A stretch of DNA of 64,000 nucleotides, taken from UBA1189 sp045594245 (GTDB lineage Bacteria; Bacteroidota; Bacteroidia; Bacteroidales; Bacteroidaceae). Below are positions 1 through 9,722 of this stretch, in pieces. The DNA lies in contig JAZNYG010000079.1 in the NCBI GenBank assembly GCA_045594245.1, positions 1 through 64,000 on the forward strand, in the 5' to 3' direction. Position 1 is the stretch's first letter, and the number at the start of each line of letters is the position of its first letter. The translations under genes and the position numbers were made by a program. Under the pieces are notes generated by a model. That model had not been told where the DNA came from, did not search any database, and worked only from the letters and a program-made list of their open reading frames with translations.

Positions 1-659
1 TTCTTGGTAGTTAATCATTGATTGTTTGCGCTTTACAAACTCCCCCTCTGTTTATAGAGGGGGTGCCCGTAGGGCGGGGGCGTTATAAGCGAAGCGCGTA
101 GTATGTCTATTTGCGGCTTTTTCTCCGCACTTCGTTTGGAAACGTAGTTCGCCGGCCGAAGGGAAAGGCAACTCCCTCCTAAGACGACTTTGGGGAGCTA
201 AAGCTCCCGTCGTCGCAAGCAACGCTCATCTCGCGTTGCCCCTCTATAAACAGAGGGACAGTTAGTTGGACGTTTTCATTAAGATGTTTTTATAATGCGT
301 TTGCCCTGCCCCTACAGGGAGAGTGGATTACCTCTGCTGGGGAGAGTGGGCATTCATCGTAAAGAAAAGCTGGGAAGAGATCTGATAAGCAGAGAAGGCG
401 CTTTTTCATTAAAAATATATACCGAAAGTAAATTTACACTTTTTACAGTGCAATGCATTGAGGATATATAAGATAACTCAAAAAGATGTACACAAACATT
501 TACACTTTTTGTACACTTCTTGTACACATTCTCGTGCATCTTTTCGTGGATCTTTGGATGTGCGATGCAGCCACAATGTAGCTATGAGTGCGTTCTATTT
601 AAAACTAATGCTGCTTAAAACTAATGCAGCAATATTTTCCCCATTCAATAAATTATCAT
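1..659. repeat. Gene-free left end with GC-rich inverted repeat and repeat modules
   Basis: I see no convincing gene here. Positions 42-63 and 239-258 are inverted copies of a word built on CCCTCTGTTTATAGAGGG, each itself nearly palindromic, and they bracket about 175 bp. A 33-bp stretch at 139-171 recurs with a few mismatches at 37361-37393. At 599-614 and 615-630 a 16-bp unit (TTAAAACTAATGCTGC) is repeated in tandem just upstream of the promoter of the next gene. Around 485-530 there are several GTACAC/TTGTACAC words. This looks like a dispersed intergenic repeat followed by a regulatory region. Confidence 0.6.
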
Positions 660-667
660 TACTTTTG
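660..667 (+). promoter_or_regulatory. Promoter -7 box of the secreted hydrolase gene
   Basis: TACTTTTG fits the Bacteroidota -7 consensus TAnnTTTG. It lies 23 nt before the ATG at 691 and directly after a tandem 16-bp duplication at 599-630. Confidence 0.55.
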
Positions 668-690
668 TAGACATTTATACAAAAACAAAC

Positions 691-2214
691 ATGAAACCTA
701 TGAAAAAGACATCAGCACTCCTGCTCGTTGCAGCCTTGACGGGCATACCCGCAACATCGCAAGACATTGTTACAGAAGAGATGACGACACGCATCTACGA
801 TACCTTCAGTACCTCGCTCAATGGAGAAGGCTCTGCGTATGAAGAGAACACCGAAATACCGGCGGAGCAGATATCGGCCACACGCGACAAGGTATGGAGC
901 ATATGGAAATCGGCAGTAGAGAACTTCGACGAGGAAAAGCTGTTCGAGGTGACCGAACTGGAGAAGAGAGAGAAGAGTTCGTGGAAACTGCCTGCACACC
1001 TGGAGGCTAATGCCACCATGCCCTTCTACTGGGGATGCAATGCCGTGGAGGTGGAGCCCGACACCAAATATCCGCTGTTTCTCTACATGCACGGCTCCGG
1101 CGACAAGAACCAGGAATGGGAAACGGGTATCGGCCTCAGCCTGCGCCGTTTCTACAGCCCCGGCATCTATTTCGTGCCGCAGATTCCCAACACGAGCGAA
1201 TACCGTTGGGCCACACGCAGCAAGCAGTGGGCATGGGAGAAGCTCCTGCGCCTGGCTTTCCTCACCGACGAGGTGGATGCCAACAAGATATACTTCTTCG
1301 GAATCTCCGAGGGCGGGTATGGCAGCCAGCGCCTGGCAGCGTTCTATGCCGACTACCTTGCCGGAGCAGGCCCCATGGCCGGTGGCGAGCCATTGAGAAA
1401 TGCCCCTATGGAGAACGTGGCCAACATAGCATTCTCATTGCGCACAGGAGCGCTCGATGATGCGTTCTACAGAAACAAGCTCACCCAGAAGGCACTCGAG
1501 GTTGCCGATGAGCTGCAGAAGCAACATCCGGGATACTACAACCACTTCATCGAGGTCATCGAAGGCGACGGACACTCGATAGACTACCGCCCCACAACCC
1601 CTTGGCTCGCCGAGTACACACGCGACCCACACCCCGACTACTTCTTCTGGGAGAACTACGACATGTATGGTGGCCGACGCACCGGATTCTACAACCTGAG
1701 AGTCATCGAGCCCAGCCTCACCAACGACAATCAGGGACGCGCCTGCTATGAGATGACCCGCGAGGGCAACACCGTAACACTCGACGTGAAGAAGGTGACC
1801 TACACCACAGTGTATGCACCAAGTGGCATTGAAATCGATTTCACGAAGAAATACGAGACCATCACCAAAGGCAAGGTGCGCCTCTACCTCAACGAGAAGG
1901 AGTATGACCTCACACAACCCGTCAAGGTGGTGCTCAATGGCACGGAAATCTTCAACGGCATGGTGGGCACCAATCTGAAGACCATGGTGGAGAGTTGTGC
2001 CTACTACTTCGACCCCGAGCGCCTCTTCCCCGCAGCCATCGACATCGACATCGAGGAGATGAGTGCCACACCTACAGCAATAGGTACTGTAGAGGCCGAA
2101 CACGGCAAGGATATGGCTACGGTGGTTTATGACCTTGGCGGGAGGAGAGTAGAGCAACCCGTAGAAAAGGGTATTTACATCCGCGACGGCCAGGCTGTCA
2201 TGGTAGGCCAATAG
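691..2214 (+). CDS. Secreted alpha/beta-hydrolase (esterase/peptidase-like) with T9SS-like C-terminal tail
   Basis: This is a predicted exported serine hydrolase of 507 aa. A signal peptide covers about residues 1-23. The alpha/beta-hydrolase core shows an oxyanion-type HGSG at 134-137, the nucleophile elbow GISEGG with Ser206, a candidate acid in GALDD near 256 and a candidate His295 in GDGHS. The last ~30 residues (YDLGGRR, then GIYIRDGQ) resemble the C-terminal tails of type IX-secreted or surface proteins in Prevotella-like bacteria. Start alternatives are 691 and 700; the promoter box at 660 favours either. The substrate is not evident; polysaccharide ester, phenolic ester and dipeptidyl activities are all possible. 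It lies upstream of, and is transcribed in the same direction as, the SusC/D operon but has its own promoter. Confidence 0.75.
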   Translation: MKPMKKTSALLLVAALTGIPATSQDIVTEEMTTRIYDTFSTSLNGEGSAYEENTEIPAEQISATRDKVWSIWKSAVENFDEEKLFEVTELEKREKSSWKLPAHLEANATMPFYWGCNAVEVEPDTKYPLFLYMHGSGDKNQEWETGIGLSLRRFYSPGIYFVPQIPNTSEYRWATRSKQWAWEKLLRLAFLTDEVDANKIYFFGISEGGYGSQRLAAFYADYLAGAGPMAGGEPLRNAPMENVANIAFSLRTGALDDAFYRNKLTQKALEVADELQKQHPGYYNHFIEVIEGDGHSIDYRPTTPWLAEYTRDPHPDYFFWENYDMYGGRRTGFYNLRVIEPSLTNDNQGRACYEMTREGNTVTLDVKKVTYTTVYAPSGIEIDFTKKYETITKGKVRLYLNEKEYDLTQPVKVVLNGTEIFNGMVGTNLKTMVESCAYYFDPERLFPAAIDIDIEEMSATPTAIGTVEAEHGKDMATVVYDLGGRRVEQPVEKGIYIRDGQAVMVGQ

Positions 2215-2244
2215 CATCTGTGTTAAGTTTTTTTAGGGTATACA

Positions 2245-2278
2245 TTGACGGCCATTACATACAATTATCGTATATTTG
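2245..2278 (+). promoter_or_regulatory. Promoter of the SusC/SusD-TlpA operon
   Basis: The -7 box TATATTTG is at 2271-2278, with TTG at 2245-2247 as a candidate -33 element (a longish 23-nt spacer). The context TTATCGTATATTTGC closely resembles the boxes at 22190, 23303 and 60637. Transcription would start about 40 nt before the ATG at 2324. Confidence 0.5.
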
Positions 2279-2323
2279 CCTTGATTAAGTAAAATTTGAA
2301 CATTAACAACTAACACAACTGAT

Positions 2324-3298
2324 ATGATGAGAAAGAGTATATTCGCAGCGTTGCTGGCCATGGGCGCAGCCCTGCATACGACGGTGGCGGCTCAGGAGAA
2401 AGCCGTGCTGAGCGCACAAGTGTATGGCTATCAGCAGGAGATGGTGTATTTCGACTGTCTGCAGACACCGCTCATAGCGGCCGAGTTTCACACAAACCCC
2501 GGCGAGGAGCACCTCTACAGCTTCGAGTGCGAAGGGCTGATGTGCCTCACCATCAATGGGCGCACGACAGTGATGCTGCTCCCCGGCGACAGCCTGCACG
2601 TGGAGATGAACTACGAGGGCAAGAATGCCAAGGTAGACTATAGCGGCACCGAACGTGCGGTACACAACAACCGCCTGCTCAAGAGCATCGACAACCTGAA
2701 GCGCAGCATGCGCTACCGCAGCGACCTGCTAGGCTGTGTAGTGCTCGACATCAAGCCGAAGGCACGTATCGACGATGCACGCACACTGATGGAGAAGGCC
2801 ACGGCACTCATCGAGAAGAGCCAGGCAAGCGAGGAGGCCAAGAACTACGCGCGCGCCATCATCGACTACGACGTATACATGTCGTTCATCGAGTACCCGG
2901 TGATGTATGAGAGCACCCGCGGACTCTCGCTCGCCGAGCAGGAGATAGGCGACTACTGGAGCATCGCCGAGGGCTATACCCTGCGCACCGACAAGGAGGC
3001 GCTGCGCTGCCCCGAATATGCGAGCCTGCTGATGCGCTACTGCTTCTACCTGAACGAGAAGGCAGCCAAGGCCAAGGGCGAGCAGTATGCCATGCCCACG
3101 AAGATGGAGGACATGTACCGGGAACTCGTGGCCTGCTACGAAGGCGACCTGCGCGACTATGTGCTGTATACCCTGCTGCGCAACTTCATCATGAACGGCA
3201 AGGAGATAGAGCGTGCCGACGCACTGTACAAGGACTATATAGAGAAGTATAATACCAGCACATTCCATAAGGGGATACTGGAGATGCTGCTTCAGTAA
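2324..3298 (+). CDS. Secreted protein resembling the N-terminal half of TlpA-type proteins, no thioredoxin domain
   Basis: This 324-aa protein has a signal peptide (about residues 1-23, ending VAAQ). It is followed by a beta-rich region with the phrase LLPGDSLHVEM, typical of the DUF4369-like N-terminal part of Bacteroidales TlpA/AhpC-type proteins, and then a helical middle region. No thioredoxin fold and no CxxC motif follow; the protein stops where that domain would begin. It is the first gene of the operon containing SusC, SusD and three TlpA-like proteins, which supports a periplasmic role tied to that uptake system. I infer a degenerate or specialised TlpA paralogue. Met at 2324 or 2327 could be the start. 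Confidence 0.6.
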   Translation: MMRKSIFAALLAMGAALHTTVAAQEKAVLSAQVYGYQQEMVYFDCLQTPLIAAEFHTNPGEEHLYSFECEGLMCLTINGRTTVMLLPGDSLHVEMNYEGKNAKVDYSGTERAVHNNRLLKSIDNLKRSMRYRSDLLGCVVLDIKPKARIDDARTLMEKATALIEKSQASEEAKNYARAIIDYDVYMSFIEYPVMYESTRGLSLAEQEIGDYWSIAEGYTLRTDKEALRCPEYASLLMRYCFYLNEKAAKAKGEQYAMPTKMEDMYRELVACYEGDLRDYVLYTLLRNFIMNGKEIERADALYKDYIEKYNTSTFHKGILEMLLQ

Positions 3299-3420
3299 TT
3301 ATGAGTTATGAATTATGAATTATGAGTTGCCTGCCGGATGCTCCTCAACCATAAATCCTCAATCGCAGCGGAGCTGCAATGACTGTTGTCTGTTGACTGT
3401 TGACCGTTGACTGACTCCTT
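3299..3420. repeat. Intergenic word-repeat element, copy 1 (before susC-like gene)
   Basis: The spacer holds TTATGAATTATGAGTT-type words, a GCCGGATG core, then GACTGTTGTCTGTTGACTG-type words. A diverged copy with the same order of parts (TTATGA words, TGCCGGATG, CCTCAA, GCAATGACTGTTGTCT) occupies 12549-12645 in the same operon. Parts of it also occur inside hisH at 28303-28407. Confidence 0.65.
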
Positions 3421-3440
3421 ATTATAAAACACCCACAATT

Positions 3441-6400
3441 ATGAAATCATTCCACAAAATACTCATCGCCGCCGTCCTGCTTGCGTGGAGCGTTCCCACG
3501 TTGGCGCAGACGGAATGGAAAGACAAGCCCGTGACCCTCAGGGTGAGCAACCAGCCCTTGGGTAAGGTGCTCGAGATGGTAGCCGACGCTGCAGGCGCCA
3601 AGATTACCCTGCAGGATGTGTCGCTATGGAACATCAACAAGCCTACGAGCATCGCCGTCAAGGACAAACCGCTCGACAAGGTGCTGGGCGAACTCATTGG
3701 CAACCAGAACGTGGTGATACGCTACGAAGGTGAAGGCCAGATCATCGTGGAGCCCGACCAGCAGTTTGCCTCCGACAAGGTGGAACTCAACGTCTCGGGA
3801 CAGGTCATCGACAAAGCCACGGGCGACCCCCTCATAGGCGCCACAGTGCTCATCACCGACGGCACAGGCAAGGACAAGGGTGCCCGCGGATGCATCACCG
3901 ACATCGACGGCAAGTTCAGCATACGCGTGGGCAAGAAGGAGTCCGTCAGCATATCCTACATAGGCTACGAGGCTGTGTCAAAGCAGATTACAAAGGAAGA
4001 GCACAGCCTCATCATAGAGCTGAAACCCAGTATCGAGCTCGACGACGTGGTGGTCACCGGTATCAGCCGACGCAACAAGAACAGCTTCACGGGTAACTAC
4101 GTGGAGGTCAAGGGCGATGCGTTGCGAAAGATGAGCCCCACGAACATCCTCAAGGGCTTGCAGTTCTTCGACCCCAGCTTCAAGGTCATCGAAAACAACA
4201 AGACAGGCTCCGACCCCAACGCCGAGCCCGACTTCCAGATACGTGGCGACCAGTCGCTCGGCACCAAGTCGATGAACAGCATGGACCTCATGCTCGACAA
4301 CGTATCGAGCCGTCCCAACACACCGCTCTTCGTGCTCGACGGATTCATCGTGCCCATGAGCCGCATCCTCGACCTCGACCCCGAGCGCGTAGAGACCATC
4401 ACCATACTCAAGGACGCTGCCGCCACATCGGTATACGGCTCGCGTGCCGCCAACGGCGTGGTAGTGGTAGAGACCAAGGTAGCCCCCGACGGCGACCTCT
4501 CAGTGTCGTACAACGGCACGATGACCGTGCAGACACCCGACCTCACCGACTACAACATGATGGACGCCGCCACGAAACTCGACACCGAATGGCGTGCCGG
4601 ACTATACAACCCAGCCAGTGCAAGCGACATGAACCTATACAACAGGTATCGCCGCAACGTGCTGGGCGGAGTCGACACCTACTGGCTCTCGAAACCCCTG
4701 CGCACAGCCTTCCAGCACCGCCACTCGGCCAGCGTATCGGGCGGTACCGAGGTGTTCCGCTACAGCCTCGACATCAATGCAGCCATGCAGCCCGGTGTCA
4801 TGAAGGAGTCGGCAAACAACACCAAGGGAGTCAACTTCAACATGAGCTACATGAAGGAGAAGTTCATCATGCGAGCCAACGTAAGCCTCAACGAGTCGAA
4901 CAGCAGCAACTCGCCCTACGGCTCGTTCTCGCAATACACGCGCCTGAACCCCTATTACATCCCCGAAGATGCCAACGGAAACCAGCAGAAAGTGCTCGAC
5001 AACAATACCGTGAGCGGACAGAGCACCGTCATCACCAATCCGCTGTACGATGCCACCTTGGGAATCAAGGACCTCAACAACAGCCTCAACATGACCACCA
5101 GCCTCAATCTCGAATACATGGTGCTGCGCAACCTGCGCATCACCGAGCAGCTCTCCTACACACGCGGCATGGCAGGTACCGACAAGTTCCTCCCCGCCGA
5201 CCACACCAGCTTCGAGCTTGAGGACGACCTCACACGCAAGGGAAGCTACTTCAAGAGCACCGGAGAGATGACATCGTGGTCGAGCAACCTGGGCATCAAC
5301 TACAACCTCGTGCTGGGCAAGCACCTCTTCAGCACCTTTGCCAACTGGACCATCAGCGAAGACCGCAACGACTACGTCAACCTCTCGGCTACCGGCTACC
5401 CCGATGCCCACATGGACGACTTCATCTTCGGCAACAAGATGGAAACCAACATGAGCAACATCGGAAGCGAGAACATCTCACGCTCGATAGGCCTCATCGG
5501 GCAGTTCTCATATAGCTACGACAACCGCTACTCAGCCGACTTCAACCTCAGCGGTGAAGCCTCGTCGCGCTATGCCAAGCATGACCTCGTACCCTTCTGG
5601 TCGGTGGGCGGACGCTGGAATGCCCACAATGAGAAGTGGCTGCAGGGCTACCTGTCGAACCTCGTGCTGCGTGCCAGCTACGGTATCACCGGCGAGCAGA
5701 ACTTCAGCCCCGCCGATGCCATAGAGTACTACTCCTTTGCCGGCACCATGCGCCCCTACCAGTCGTTCCCCGTGCTGGGTGCCCTGCTGAGCGGACTCAA
5801 CAATGCCGAGCTGGGCTGGGCCAAGACCCACAACATCAGCCTCTCGCTCGACTTCGGCTTCTGGAAAAACCGCATCAACACCACCTTCAACTACTACAAC
5901 AACATCACCAAGGAGCTGCTCACCAACTACGACCTGGCTCCCTCGACGGGATTCTCATCCATGGTGATGAATGCCGGTGAACTGCAGAACCGCGGCTTCG
6001 ACGCATCGCTCAACATCATCGCCATGCAGAACCTGCGCAAGGAGTTCTTCTGGACCATCAACGCCAATGCCAACCACAACCGCAACCGCATACTCAAGCT
6101 CTCCGACTACCTCAAGAAGGTCAACGAAGAGCAGATGAAGTCGCCCGGAGCACCCCTGCCCCAGTACCGCGAGGGCGAGTCTACCACCACCCTCTACGTG
6201 GTGCGCTCGCTCGGTGTCGACCCCGTCACCGGCAAGGAGGTGTACCTCAAGCGCGACGGCACCAAGACCTTCGTGTGGGATGCCAACGACAAGGTAGCCG
6301 TAGGCGAAACCACCCCCACGGTGAGCGGCACACTCTCATCGAGCATCAACTGGAAAGACCTCTCATGCACCCTCGGCTTCACCTATAAATATGGTGGCAT

Positions 6401-6779
6401 CGTCTACAATCAGACCCTTGCCGACAAGATTGAGAACCAGAACGTGGCCTACAACCTCGACAACCGTGCCGGACAGGGACGTTGGGAGCGCCCCGGCGAC
6501 GTGACCTCCTACGTAGGCTTCAGCCCCACAGGAGCCAACACACCCGCCAGCACCCGCTTCATCATGAACGACAACGAGGTGCGCCTGGCCACCATGAGCG
6601 TGGGCTACCGCTTCACTGGCGAAGACTTCAAGGCGCTGAGCAAGGCCAGCATCGACGTGCTGTCGCTCAACTTCACTACCAACGACATAGCCCGTCTCTC
6701 GCGCATACGCATGGAGCGCGGCCTCGACTACCCCTTCGCACGCTCCTACACGCTGTCGATGTCGATAATGTTCCGTTGA
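3441..6779 (+). CDS. SusC/RagA-family TonB-dependent outer-membrane transporter with STN domain
   Basis: This 1112-aa TonB-linked outer-membrane protein imports an oligosaccharide or peptide-type nutrient handed over by its SusD partner. A signal peptide (about 1-22) is followed by an STN domain (about 30-105: PLGKVLEM, later IIVEP), a carboxypeptidase-regulatory-like domain (about 115-190: VSGQVIDKATGDPLIGATV and DGKFSI), the plug (VLDGFIVP, TILKDAAATSVYGSRAANGVVVVETK) and a long beta-barrel ending in aromatic MFR. STN domains usually contact an anti-sigma factor, so this transporter may also signal. No sigma/anti-sigma pair is adjacent; the nearest ECF gene is at 55.8 kb. It precedes the susD-like gene by 92 bp. 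Confidence 0.95.
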   Translation: MKSFHKILIAAVLLAWSVPTLAQTEWKDKPVTLRVSNQPLGKVLEMVADAAGAKITLQDVSLWNINKPTSIAVKDKPLDKVLGELIGNQNVVIRYEGEGQIIVEPDQQFASDKVELNVSGQVIDKATGDPLIGATVLITDGTGKDKGARGCITDIDGKFSIRVGKKESVSISYIGYEAVSKQITKEEHSLIIELKPSIELDDVVVTGISRRNKNSFTGNYVEVKGDALRKMSPTNILKGLQFFDPSFKVIENNKTGSDPNAEPDFQIRGDQSLGTKSMNSMDLMLDNVSSRPNTPLFVLDGFIVPMSRILDLDPERVETITILKDAAATSVYGSRAANGVVVVETKVAPDGDLSVSYNGTMTVQTPDLTDYNMMDAATKLDTEWRAGLYNPASASDMNLYNRYRRNVLGGVDTYWLSKPLRTAFQHRHSASVSGGTEVFRYSLDINAAMQPGVMKESANNTKGVNFNMSYMKEKFIMRANVSLNESNSSNSPYGSFSQYTRLNPYYIPEDANGNQQKVLDNNTVSGQSTVITNPLYDATLGIKDLNNSLNMTTSLNLEYMVLRNLRITEQLSYTRGMAGTDKFLPADHTSFELEDDLTRKGSYFKSTGEMTSWSSNLGINYNLVLGKHLFSTFANWTISEDRNDYVNLSATGYPDAHMDDFIFGNKMETNMSNIGSENISRSIGLIGQFSYSYDNRYSADFNLSGEASSRYAKHDLVPFWSVGGRWNAHNEKWLQGYLSNLVLRASYGITGEQNFSPADAIEYYSFAGTMRPYQSFPVLGALLSGLNNAELGWAKTHNISLSLDFGFWKNRINTTFNYYNNITKELLTNYDLAPSTGFSSMVMNAGELQNRGFDASLNIIAMQNLRKEFFWTINANANHNRNRILKLSDYLKKVNEEQMKSPGAPLPQYREGESTTTLYVVRSLGVDPVTGKEVYLKRDGTKTFVWDANDKVAVGETTPTVSGTLSSSINWKDLSCTLGFTYKYGGIVYNQTLADKIENQNVAYNLDNRAGQGRWERPGDVTSYVGFSPTGANTPASTRFIMNDNEVRLATMSVGYRFTGEDFKALSKASIDVLSLNFTTNDIARLSRIRMERGLDYPFARSYTLSMSIMFR

Positions 6780-6786
6780 GTTTAGT

Positions 6787-6840
6787 GTTTAGAGCCTAGG
6801 AAACCCTAGAAAGTCCTAGGAAATCCTAGGAGACCCCTAG
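6787..6840. repeat. CCTAGGAAATCC-type word repeat between susC- and susD-like genes
   Basis: Four to five imperfect copies of CCTAGGAAATCCTAGGA-like words fill this spacer. The same word family fills the spacer before hisIE at 30205-30248. The words are partly palindromic. No regulatory function is evident. Confidence 0.6.
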
Positions 6841-6871
6841 AAAAAAAGAACAACAACCATATTATATAAAA

Positions 6872-8344
6872 ATGAAAAGAACCACATACCTCCTCATCGC
6901 CCTGCTCACCCTCACTTCGTGTGAGAAGTGGCTCGATGTAATGCCCAACACCGATGTGCCCGCCAAGGAGCTCTTCACCACCGAGAATGGATTCACGAGC
7001 GCCCTCGCAGGCCTCTACATCTCCATGACCGAAGAGAACACCTACGGCAAGAACCTCAGCTTCGGGCTCCCCGAGCAGCTGGCACAGTTCTACGACAAGC
7101 TCCCCGACGGCACCACCGACCGCAACAGCGTCTACATCTACGACCGCGAGACCAGCGGTGCCTACAACACCAAGGGCACCCTTGCCAACACCTGGCAGGC
7201 ACAGTACCACATCATCGCCAATGCCAACAACCTGCTCAAGTGGTGGGACCTCAATGGCGCTACCGTGCTCACCGACCCCACCACCCGCAGCATGATACGT
7301 GGCGAGGCACTTGCCATGCGTGCCTACCTCCACTTCGACCTCCTGCGCGGATGGGGCCCCATGCACTATGCCGACAGCGATGAGGCCAAGAGCGTCAAGT
7401 GCATGCCCTACCGTACCGTGGCCGACCACTCCAAGCAACCCCTGCTCGCCGCCGGCGAGGTGGTGAGCCGCATCCTCAGCGACCTGCACGAGGCACGCGA
7501 GTGCATGAGCTACGAGAAGGAGCTCAACCTGAGCGACCCTACCAACGACCGCCAGTTCCGCTTCAACTATCACGCCGTAGGTGCCCTCCTTGCCCGCGTA
7601 TACAACTATGCCGGCATCCGCGACAGCGCAGCCCTCTATGCCCGGATGGTCATCGACGAGTGCGGACTTGCCCTGCAGAGCGGCAACAGCAACGACCCCA
7701 TACTCTCGCGCGAGGTCATCTGCGGACTCAGCATGCACGAGCTTGAAGACAACCTCTCAGCCTACTTTGCCTATGGCGAGAAGATGAACACCAAGTACTA
7801 CCTCGACATCTCCACCCTCAACGCCCTGTACGAGACAGTAGGCTCCGAGAGCGAGGACATGCGTGCCCAAGGCACCGCCTTCCACCGCAACAACGAATTG
7901 CAATATGCCATATCGCTCAAGTATATCGACAACGACAATGAGGTCATCCCCCTCATCCGCCTGCCCGAGATGTACTACATCGCCTGCGAGTCCACCGAGG
8001 ACAATCGCCAGGCAGCCACCTATATCAATACCGTGCGCAACAAGCGAGGCATCTCGAAGGCCAAGGACGTAACCTGCGACACCCCCGAGCAGCGCATTGC
8101 AGCCCTCAACCGCGAGTACCGCAAGGAGTTCTACGGCGAGGGGCAGTACTTCTGGTTCCTCAAGAGCCACGGCCTCACCGGCACCCTCACCCATTGCCCC
8201 GAAGTGACGCTCGTGGAGGAGAACTTCATCTTCCCCCTCCCCGATGCCGAGGTCGAGTATGGCTGGACACAGGAGAACGAGGAGGACGGCGAAGGCAACG
8301 AGAAGTCTGCCGACAATGACAATACCATCACCCCCAAAGCATAA
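6872..8344 (+). CDS. SusD/RagB-family nutrient-binding surface lipoprotein
   Basis: This 490-aa outer-membrane lipoprotein captures substrate for the upstream SusC-like channel. A lipoprotein signal (LLTLTSC, lipobox Cys at about residue 17) is followed by EKWLDVMPNTDV, typical of the mature SusD start. The TPR-like helical SusD core includes the characteristic RGEALAMRAYLHFDLLRGWG stretch, an RLPEMYYIACE segment and the C-terminal REYRKEFYGEGQYFWFLKS region. The ligand cannot be read from sequence. It is followed 12 nt later by the DUF4843 gene. Confidence 0.95.
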   Translation: MKRTTYLLIALLTLTSCEKWLDVMPNTDVPAKELFTTENGFTSALAGLYISMTEENTYGKNLSFGLPEQLAQFYDKLPDGTTDRNSVYIYDRETSGAYNTKGTLANTWQAQYHIIANANNLLKWWDLNGATVLTDPTTRSMIRGEALAMRAYLHFDLLRGWGPMHYADSDEAKSVKCMPYRTVADHSKQPLLAAGEVVSRILSDLHEARECMSYEKELNLSDPTNDRQFRFNYHAVGALLARVYNYAGIRDSAALYARMVIDECGLALQSGNSNDPILSREVICGLSMHELEDNLSAYFAYGEKMNTKYYLDISTLNALYETVGSESEDMRAQGTAFHRNNELQYAISLKYIDNDNEVIPLIRLPEMYYIACESTEDNRQAATYINTVRNKRGISKAKDVTCDTPEQRIAALNREYRKEFYGEGQYFWFLKSHGLTGTLTHCPEVTLVEENFIFPLPDAEVEYGWTQENEEDGEGNEKSADNDNTITPKA

Positions 8345-8356
8345 ACATGTGACACT

Positions 8357-9703
8357 ATGAGAAAGAATATTCCCCACATAGCCTGCCTGCTGTGCCTTGC
8401 CTTTGGCCTGGCAGCTTGCGAGAAGATAGAGCCCGACTTCTATGACGAAGGGGCCAACGGCGCCTACTTCGACTACGGGTATGCGTCTGACTTTGAGCGC
8501 GTGCTCAACTTCAGCGACCACATCGTGGGCCACCCCGACACGGTGAGCCTTCCGCTCAAGGTGAAACTGCTCGGCTACCTCAAGGAGGAGGCCCGCACAC
8601 TCGCCATCAAGACCAAGCCCATCGAAGGGTATGCCCTGGCCGACGTCACCATCGATGAGGTCATCTTCTCCGGCAACGAGTATGAGAAGACCATCGACAT
8701 CAAGGTGTGCCGACCCGAGAAAGAGGACTCCACCTACGCCGTATGCATCTACCTCGACGGTAGTGGCGACCTGGGCACTGGCATTGCCGGCAAGGATGAG
8801 GTGAACCTCTACGTGACCGAGTCGTACAGCATGCCCTCGGTATGGTACAGCCACATGGATACCTACCTGGGGCAGTGGACGAAGGAGAAGCACATCTTCC
8901 TCGCCCAGCACACCGGCAACGACCAGTTCTATGCCACCCTCTACGACAGCAATCTCGGCATGCACCTCTTCGACGCCATCCTCGCCCTCAACGTGAGCGC
9001 CGTGAATGCTCTGTTGGCCCAAGAGCCCACCGACCCCATTGTTGCAGACCTCCCCATCCTGAAGGAGAGCGACTACCCCGACTACCACATGCCCTACTTC
9101 TGGACACTCCATGAGGGGCAGCTGGGCATGTATAGAGCCAGCAAGTTCTGCCGCTTCACCACCATGCTCGGAGGCTCCAACACCCGTGACATCGCGGCCC
9201 TCTATGCCAGCGAGGCAGGCCAGCAGAAGATGCAGGAGGAGGCCAGTGACTTCCACAAGGACGATGTGCTCTACATGCTCAATGAGTATTACACCTATGC
9301 CCCTCAGGGCTACCCCATAGCCGAATACAGGAACCTCTGCTGGGTAGAGATGAAGAGCAATGTAAACTACAATGTGCGCATCCCCTACTGGTGGGACGAC
9401 CCCAACGGCCTGGGCACAGCAGCCATCGTGAAGAAATACTTTGGCGACTACGAGGACGGAAAATACCAGTTCATGCTGAAGACCATGATGAAGGACGAAG
9501 GTGCGGACACGTTCATCGCCGCCTCCATACTCCCCTTCATGTACGACACGGCAACCAGCACCTACACCTGGGACCCCACACCGCTGGGCACCAAGGAGCT
9601 GGCTGGTGAGGAGCGCCTCAAGGAGTGCTACCGCCTCATCAAAGCCGCCAACGACAAGCGCCCCGCATCAATAAGATTTGATATACCGGAAGTGGAATTG
9701 TGA
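8357..9703 (+). CDS. DUF4843-type lipoprotein of a SusC/D locus
   Basis: This 448-aa lipoprotein (lipobox FGLAAC, Cys at about 21) carries an N-terminal region typical of DUF4843 (YFDYG, then LPLKVKLLGYL). Such proteins commonly follow SusC/SusD pairs together with a PKD-like lipoprotein and TlpA proteins. It is probably an accessory cell-surface glycan- or peptide-binding protein. The next ORF overlaps its 3' end only if a TTG start is used; the likely ATG at 9723 leaves a 19-nt gap. Confidence 0.8.
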   Translation: MRKNIPHIACLLCLAFGLAACEKIEPDFYDEGANGAYFDYGYASDFERVLNFSDHIVGHPDTVSLPLKVKLLGYLKEEARTLAIKTKPIEGYALADVTIDEVIFSGNEYEKTIDIKVCRPEKEDSTYAVCIYLDGSGDLGTGIAGKDEVNLYVTESYSMPSVWYSHMDTYLGQWTKEKHIFLAQHTGNDQFYATLYDSNLGMHLFDAILALNVSAVNALLAQEPTDPIVADLPILKESDYPDYHMPYFWTLHEGQLGMYRASKFCRFTTMLGGSNTRDIAALYASEAGQQKMQEEASDFHKDDVLYMLNEYYTYAPQGYPIAEYRNLCWVEMKSNVNYNVRIPYWWDDPNGLGTAAIVKKYFGDYEDGKYQFMLKTMMKDEGADTFIAASILPFMYDTATSTYTWDPTPLGTKELAGEERLKECYRLIKAANDKRPASIRFDIPEVEL

Positions 9704-9722
9704 TTTTAATGGAAATAAACTC

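Noticed and set aside
1435..2217. Long minus-strand open frame opposite the hydrolase gene
   Set aside because: It is an antisense shadow of a GC-rich gene, with atypical composition rich in Val/Leu/His and no family features. The same holds for the many long frames opposite the SusC/D genes and the his genes.
2324..3298. Complete TlpA protein
   Set aside because: The protein ends before any thioredoxin fold and has no CxxC motif; the next 140 bp is repeat-rich spacer, with no remnant of the missing domain recognised.
9678..9722. TTG start for the PKD-like lipoprotein
   Set aside because: It would place a non-signal peptide before an otherwise canonical lipoprotein signal starting at 9723 and overlap the upstream gene.
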